Below are positions 13,158-14,054 of a DNA stretch of 14,054 nucleotides, in pieces. Source of the DNA: an uncultured Lachnospiraceae bacterium (GTDB lineage: Bacteria > Bacillota > Clostridia > Lachnospirales > Lachnospiraceae); contig CADCPL010000134.1 of assembly GCA_902803305.1 (NCBI GenBank), positions 1 through 14,054 on the forward strand, read 5' to 3'. The notes below the pieces were generated by a model. The model made no database searches. It saw only the letters and a list, made by a program, of their open reading frames with translations, and was not told the origin of the DNA. Made by a program: the position numbers and the translations under genes. Each line of letters starts with the position of its first letter. Position 1 is the first letter of the stretch.

Positions 13158-14054
13158 CTATCCCCTCAGTTTGGTCCCTTTTGTATCTCTTCTGGCTGCC
13201 TTAAGCCTTGACAGTAAGACTTCGCGGCTGCCAACTTCAACGCTTGTATCATCCTGTTCGAACAGATAGAACACTTCACTTACGTGATCATTTCCGGTAA
13301 GCTTGATCGCCCTTACCCCGACTGCGCCTTTCTTTTTGACCGGAACTTCTTCAAGTTCGAATTTAAGGAACACGTCAAATTCGGTACGAAGTACAACATA
13401 CTTCTGATCGGTGATCGGAAATACGGTTATCAGTTCATCATCATCAAGAAGAGAGGTTGCGGCAACAGTCCTTTTTATAACATCAAATTCCGTACCGTAT
13501 ACCTGTTTGAACATGCCCTTCCTGGTGCCGAACATAAGCTTCTGAAGTACAAGATCAGCCATCGGAAGCACATATACGATCGTTTCGGAAGAAGAATCAT
13601 AGTTGCTCACATTATCTATCGGTATACCCTTATCTCTGAGTTTTCCGAACGGAAGATCCGTAACCTTTATCGAATGCATTACGCCTTTGTTGGTGAACAC
13701 GCATATCCTGCTCGTATTAAGGCATGTGAAGCTCGTTGTAAACTCCGCATCTATCGCATCACGATTCCTGTCAAAGGTGGAAGTATCAACCGTCTTGGCA
13801 TATCCGAAACGGTCCATGAGAAATACCACTTCCATCTCTTCGATTTTCTTTTCTTCGAATACGACATCTCCGATATTCTCAATGGATGTCCTTCTTTCGT
13901 GTCCGTATGTTTTCCTTATGTTATCGAGTTCTTTTATGATCGAAGAATCCATCTTCGCCGGTTTCGTAAGGATCTCCTTGTACTCGTTAATGTCCTTGAG
14001 CGTCTTCTCATGCTCGGCGATTAGCGCTTCCATCTCAAGTCCGATGAGCTTATA
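13158..14054 (-). CDS. parC: C-terminal part of type IIA topoisomerase subunit A, probably ParC (truncated by window edge)
   Basis: 298 residues are visible, and the frame runs out of the window at 14054 without a start. The first visible residues, YKLIGLEMEALIAEHEKTL, match the end of the catalytic core and the coiled-coil region of GyrA/ParC. They lead into a beta-pinwheel DNA-wrapping domain with repeated strand pairs (EVVFLMDRFGYAKTVD, ICVFTNKGVMHSIKV, KLMFGTRKGMFKQV, YVVLRTEFDVFLKF). The GyrA-box is degenerate (KKKGAVGVRA instead of QRRGGKG), which favours topoisomerase IV ParC over gyrase. The enzyme relaxes and decatenates DNA together with ParE. An in-frame Met at 14033 is internal and not the start. 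The stop is 3 bases before rsmD. Annotation as GyrA is the main alternative. Confidence 0.85.
   Translation of the reverse strand, partial: YKLIGLEMEALIAEHEKTLKDINEYKEILTKPAKMDSSIIKELDNIRKTYGHERRTSIENIGDVVFEEKKIEEMEVVFLMDRFGYAKTVDTSTFDRNRDAIDAEFTTSFTCLNTSRICVFTNKGVMHSIKVTDLPFGKLRDKGIPIDNVSNYDSSSETIVYVLPMADLVLQKLMFGTRKGMFKQVYGTEFDVIKRTVAATSLLDDDELITVFPITDQKYVVLRTEFDVFLKFELEEVPVKKKGAVGVRAIKLTGNDHVSEVFYLFEQDDTSVEVGSREVLLSRLKAARRDTKGTKLRG

Noticed and set aside
13284..14024. Long open frame (246 codons) on the plus strand opposite the topoisomerase gene
   Set aside because: The minus strand shows continuous ParC homology here. The plus-strand translation has no recognisable motif and is a codon-bias shadow. 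The same holds for plus-strand frames at 5707-6357, 4388-5008 and 1593-2183.

Overview
The window is an ordinary, densely packed stretch of a low-to-mid-G+C Firmicutes chromosome, most likely from Lachnospiraceae (Butyrivibrio-like Clostridia). That assignment is an inference from the gene set (RecU, HisZ-dependent short HisG, clostridial-type ParC tail, RluC/D-type synthase with S4 domain) and from protein sequence style. No marker gene such as rRNA is present. Every supported gene lies on the minus strand, so the window reads biologically from right to left. There are no mobile elements, CRISPR arrays, tRNAs or rRNAs, and no gene-free stretch longer than about 90 bases.

Layout in transcription order. 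(1) Housekeeping group, 14054-11473: the C-terminal part of a type IIA topoisomerase A subunit (parC-like, cut by the window edge), rsmD, coaD and a coiled-coil protein, closed by a GC-rich hairpin plus T-run. (2) Group 11429-5896: pepD, an RsmF-type rRNA m5C methyltransferase, a HAD phosphatase, a two-helix membrane protein of unknown function, an S4-domain pseudouridine synthase and recU. These are joined by overlapping or nearly touching stop and start codons. (3) Histidine operon, 5826-1019: a hisZ-hisG fusion, hisD, hisB, and a hisIE carrying an extra N-terminal HisA/HisF-like barrel that lacks a catalytic Asp. It is driven by a textbook promoter (TTGACA-17-TATAAT) whose -35 box lies inside the end of recU. 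(4) A monocistronic gene for a secreted protein with three InlB/Flg_new-type repeats, with its own promoter (TTGATA-17-TATAAT) and a strong hairpin terminator. (5) At the left edge, the first 13 codons of a gene that resembles the start of TIGR03960-family B12-binding radical SAM proteins.

The his genes cover ATP phosphoribosyl transfer (HisZG), PRATP hydrolysis and cyclohydrolysis (HisIE), the IGP dehydratase step (HisB) and the final oxidation (HisD). hisC, hisA, hisH and hisF are not in the window and must be elsewhere if the pathway is complete. The most noteworthy points are the two gene fusions in this operon and the degenerate barrel on HisIE. I found no convincing new biological system.
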